Positions 62,920 to 64,000 of a stretch of DNA of 64,000 bases are shown one piece after another. Location of the stretch: NCBI GenBank assembly GCA_911728435.2, contig OU452211.1, positions 8,104,428 through 8,168,427 of the forward strand, written 5' to 3'. The notes beneath the pieces are model-generated. The model searched no databases. It was not told where the DNA came from and saw nothing but the letters and a program-made list of their open reading frames with translations. The translations under genes were made by a program, and so were the position numbers. The stretch's first letter is position 1; the number at the start of each line of letters is the position of its first letter. This DNA is from Apoderus coryli (lineage: Eukaryota; Arthropoda; Insecta; Coleoptera; Attelabidae).

Positions 62920-62931
62920 ACAGTAATAATT
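62920..62931 (+). repeat. Target-site duplication, right copy
   Basis: ACAGTAATAATT; it matches the left copy exactly. Confidence 0.85.
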
Positions 62932-63007
62932 AATTATTAAAATAAAGTTCTTTTGGTTTAATATTGTAGTATGAAGAGGCAGGCGAAAAACAGTTGTAAG
63001 CACCACT

Positions 63008-63109
63008 GGCGGTAAAGCCGCTGCAGCCCTTCGCTGTATAGCTGCCCTCGCTCGCTTCGCTCACTCGTGCGTCTATACCGCGGCGGGCTGCAACGAATGC
63101 TTTACCGCC
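63008..63109. repeat. Long GC-rich imperfect hairpin
   Basis: Outer arms GGCGGTAAAGC/GCTTTACCGCC, inner GCAGCCC/GGGCTGC and TATAG/CTATA, with a centre of GCTCGCTTCGCTCACTCG. It shares the TTTACCGCCC word with the palindrome at 61675, so both may be ends of one element. Confidence 0.85.
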
Positions 63110-63110
63110 C

Positions 63111-63780
63111 TTTATACTTAATATACTATAATAACTTTATTAAATTGCGATACTTTAAGTATCCTACCCAACATTACCACTGGGTCATAATCGGCTTCAA
63201 CATCTTTTTGCGGTAGTTACGTGCCGCTACTGACGTCAGCATCCAAAACAAAATTAGCGTCCTGTCAAAGCAGCCAATATGCATCGCTTATTTCCTCTCT
63301 TGTGATAGCCTGGGCGCGTATTGTCTCTATCGTTTAATAATAATAAGTAAAGCGACAACGGCAAGAGAAGAAAATGAGATGAATGAATGAATATAATCAT
63401 AATATAAGAATAAGGAAAATCTAAGGCAAATCATAATAAAAGGGCTGTCAATTGTGCGAAAAGAGATTTTTCATCAACCATTTCATATTATAATGATATC
63501 GACTTTATCTGACGGAGTTAATGAACAAAAACTTCGGCTTTGGAATTAAGTGTCAGCTTTGATGGTGAAACAGTAAAAAAAAAAAAAAAATAGGGAAAGA
63601 ATTTACAGGTTCACTGTAAAGTTTGATGATCCTGTCTGTTGTGACATATTTCCTAATACAGTCAGAATCGAAAGTCATGCATATATGCAATAAAATTTTA
63701 ATTTAATTAATATTTACAGCAGGATGGACCCTCAAAGGTAATCCAAACCAGTAATTTGTCCTAAAGTTTCACTTTCAAAA
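63111..63780. other. Intergenic; candidate regulatory island at 63200-63480
   Basis: The island contains CTGACGTCAG (CRE-like), ATATGCAT (octamer-like) and GGGCTGTCAATTGTGCG. There is no ORF. A 16-A run lies near 63575. Confidence 0.35.
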
Positions 63781-63787
63781 TCATAAA

Positions 63788-64000
63788 AAAAATAGCCAGT
63801 CCTGCTGCGCACGTGAGTTTTGGGTATGTCAATCCGATATCTATTCTGAATCTATCAGGGTGTATACGAGATTGTAGTAACCTCAGTGTAGGTCATCAAG
63901 TAAAAGTCTACACTCCACCAAATATAGACCAAATTTGAAAAAACATAAAAAAATAACCAGTCCTGCTGCGAGCTGAAGGTTTTGATATGTCCATCGGACA
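63788..64000. repeat. Direct repeat running into the window edge
   Basis: CCAGTCCTGCTGCG with flanking AAAAAATAG/AAAAAATAA and TTTTG.TATGTC occurs at about 63798 and 63958, a spacing near 160 bp. The array probably continues past the window. Confidence 0.7.

Larger units (their letters stand above)
61644..62992. mobile_element. Region bounded by inverted TGTTTTTCGCCTGCCT, interrupted by the retrozyme-like insertion
   Basis: TGTTTTTCGCCTGCCT at 61644-61659 recurs inverted at 62977-62992. Without the 771-bp insertion and one 12-bp duplication the interval would be about 570 bp, a plausible non-autonomous DNA element. No target duplication outside these ends was found, so the boundary is tentative. 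Confidence 0.4.

Noticed and set aside
62743..63006. 87-codon minus-strand frame across the second retrozyme unit
   Set aside because: It crosses the insertion boundary and target duplication, so it cannot be an old gene; no family resemblance.

Overview
The window looks like a gene-poor, AT-rich, transposon-dense stretch of a nuclear insect genome. Supporting this are a eukaryotic tRNA-Arg(UCG) with internal A and B boxes and a Pol III T-run, a small two-exon gene for a secreted peptide of an insect-type cysteine-loop family, many IS630/Tc1/mariner relics of the kind common in insects, Crypton-like tyrosine recombinases, hAT, Harbinger-like, Ty3/gypsy, Ty1/copia and several LINE lineages. 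I cannot fix the order of insect from sequence alone.

Layout. 0-2.2 kb: a 250-bp tandem array and AT-rich spacer. 2.3-7.3 kb: a young Ty3/gypsy element with identical 274-bp LTRs and CTAT target duplications, inserted in a piggyBac-like transposase ORF. It carries an extra small myristoylated membrane-protein ORF before gag and has lost its reverse-transcriptase core. 8.3-9.2 kb: the secreted-peptide gene. 10.3-10.9 kb: the end of a copia element. 11.6-11.9 kb: a 44-bp satellite. 13.9 kb: the tRNA. 14.7-16.4 kb and 51.7-53.0 kb: two inverted copies of one Crypton-like element, each with terminal hairpins. 16.5-23.6 kb: broken mariner-like transposases and foldback elements. 24.9-26.6 kb: a Harbinger-like element with a visible empty-site paralogue at 36.3 kb. 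29.5-37.5 kb: LINE, mariner-like and Tc1 relics. 41.4-44.1 kb: a near-perfect hAT transposon with an intact transposase, inserted in a LINE. 44.9-48.4 kb: long-TIR mariner-like and foldback elements. 49.4-50.1 kb: a 9-bp minisatellite. 53.5-57.6 kb: a LINE nested head-to-head inside another LINE. 59.1-60.2 kb: a dead mariner. 61.6-63.1 kb: palindromic sequence interrupted by a retrozyme-like insertion.

The most notable item is at 62149-62919. Two apparently identical 332-bp tandem units each hold a consensus type I hammerhead ribozyme, preceded by a 97-bp inverted partial copy and flanked by a 12-bp target-site duplication. This is the architecture of a retrozyme or of the pLTRs of a Penelope-like element, a non-coding retroelement expected to move through self-cleaved, circularised RNA.

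The elements do not form a shared pathway. The links are parasitic: nested insertions, and copies that need another element's enzymes (the RT-deleted LTR element, the retrozyme, the foldbacks). Between them lie several less AT-rich, non-coding islands with homeodomain-like TAAT/TTTAT motifs that could be regulatory DNA of a distant gene.
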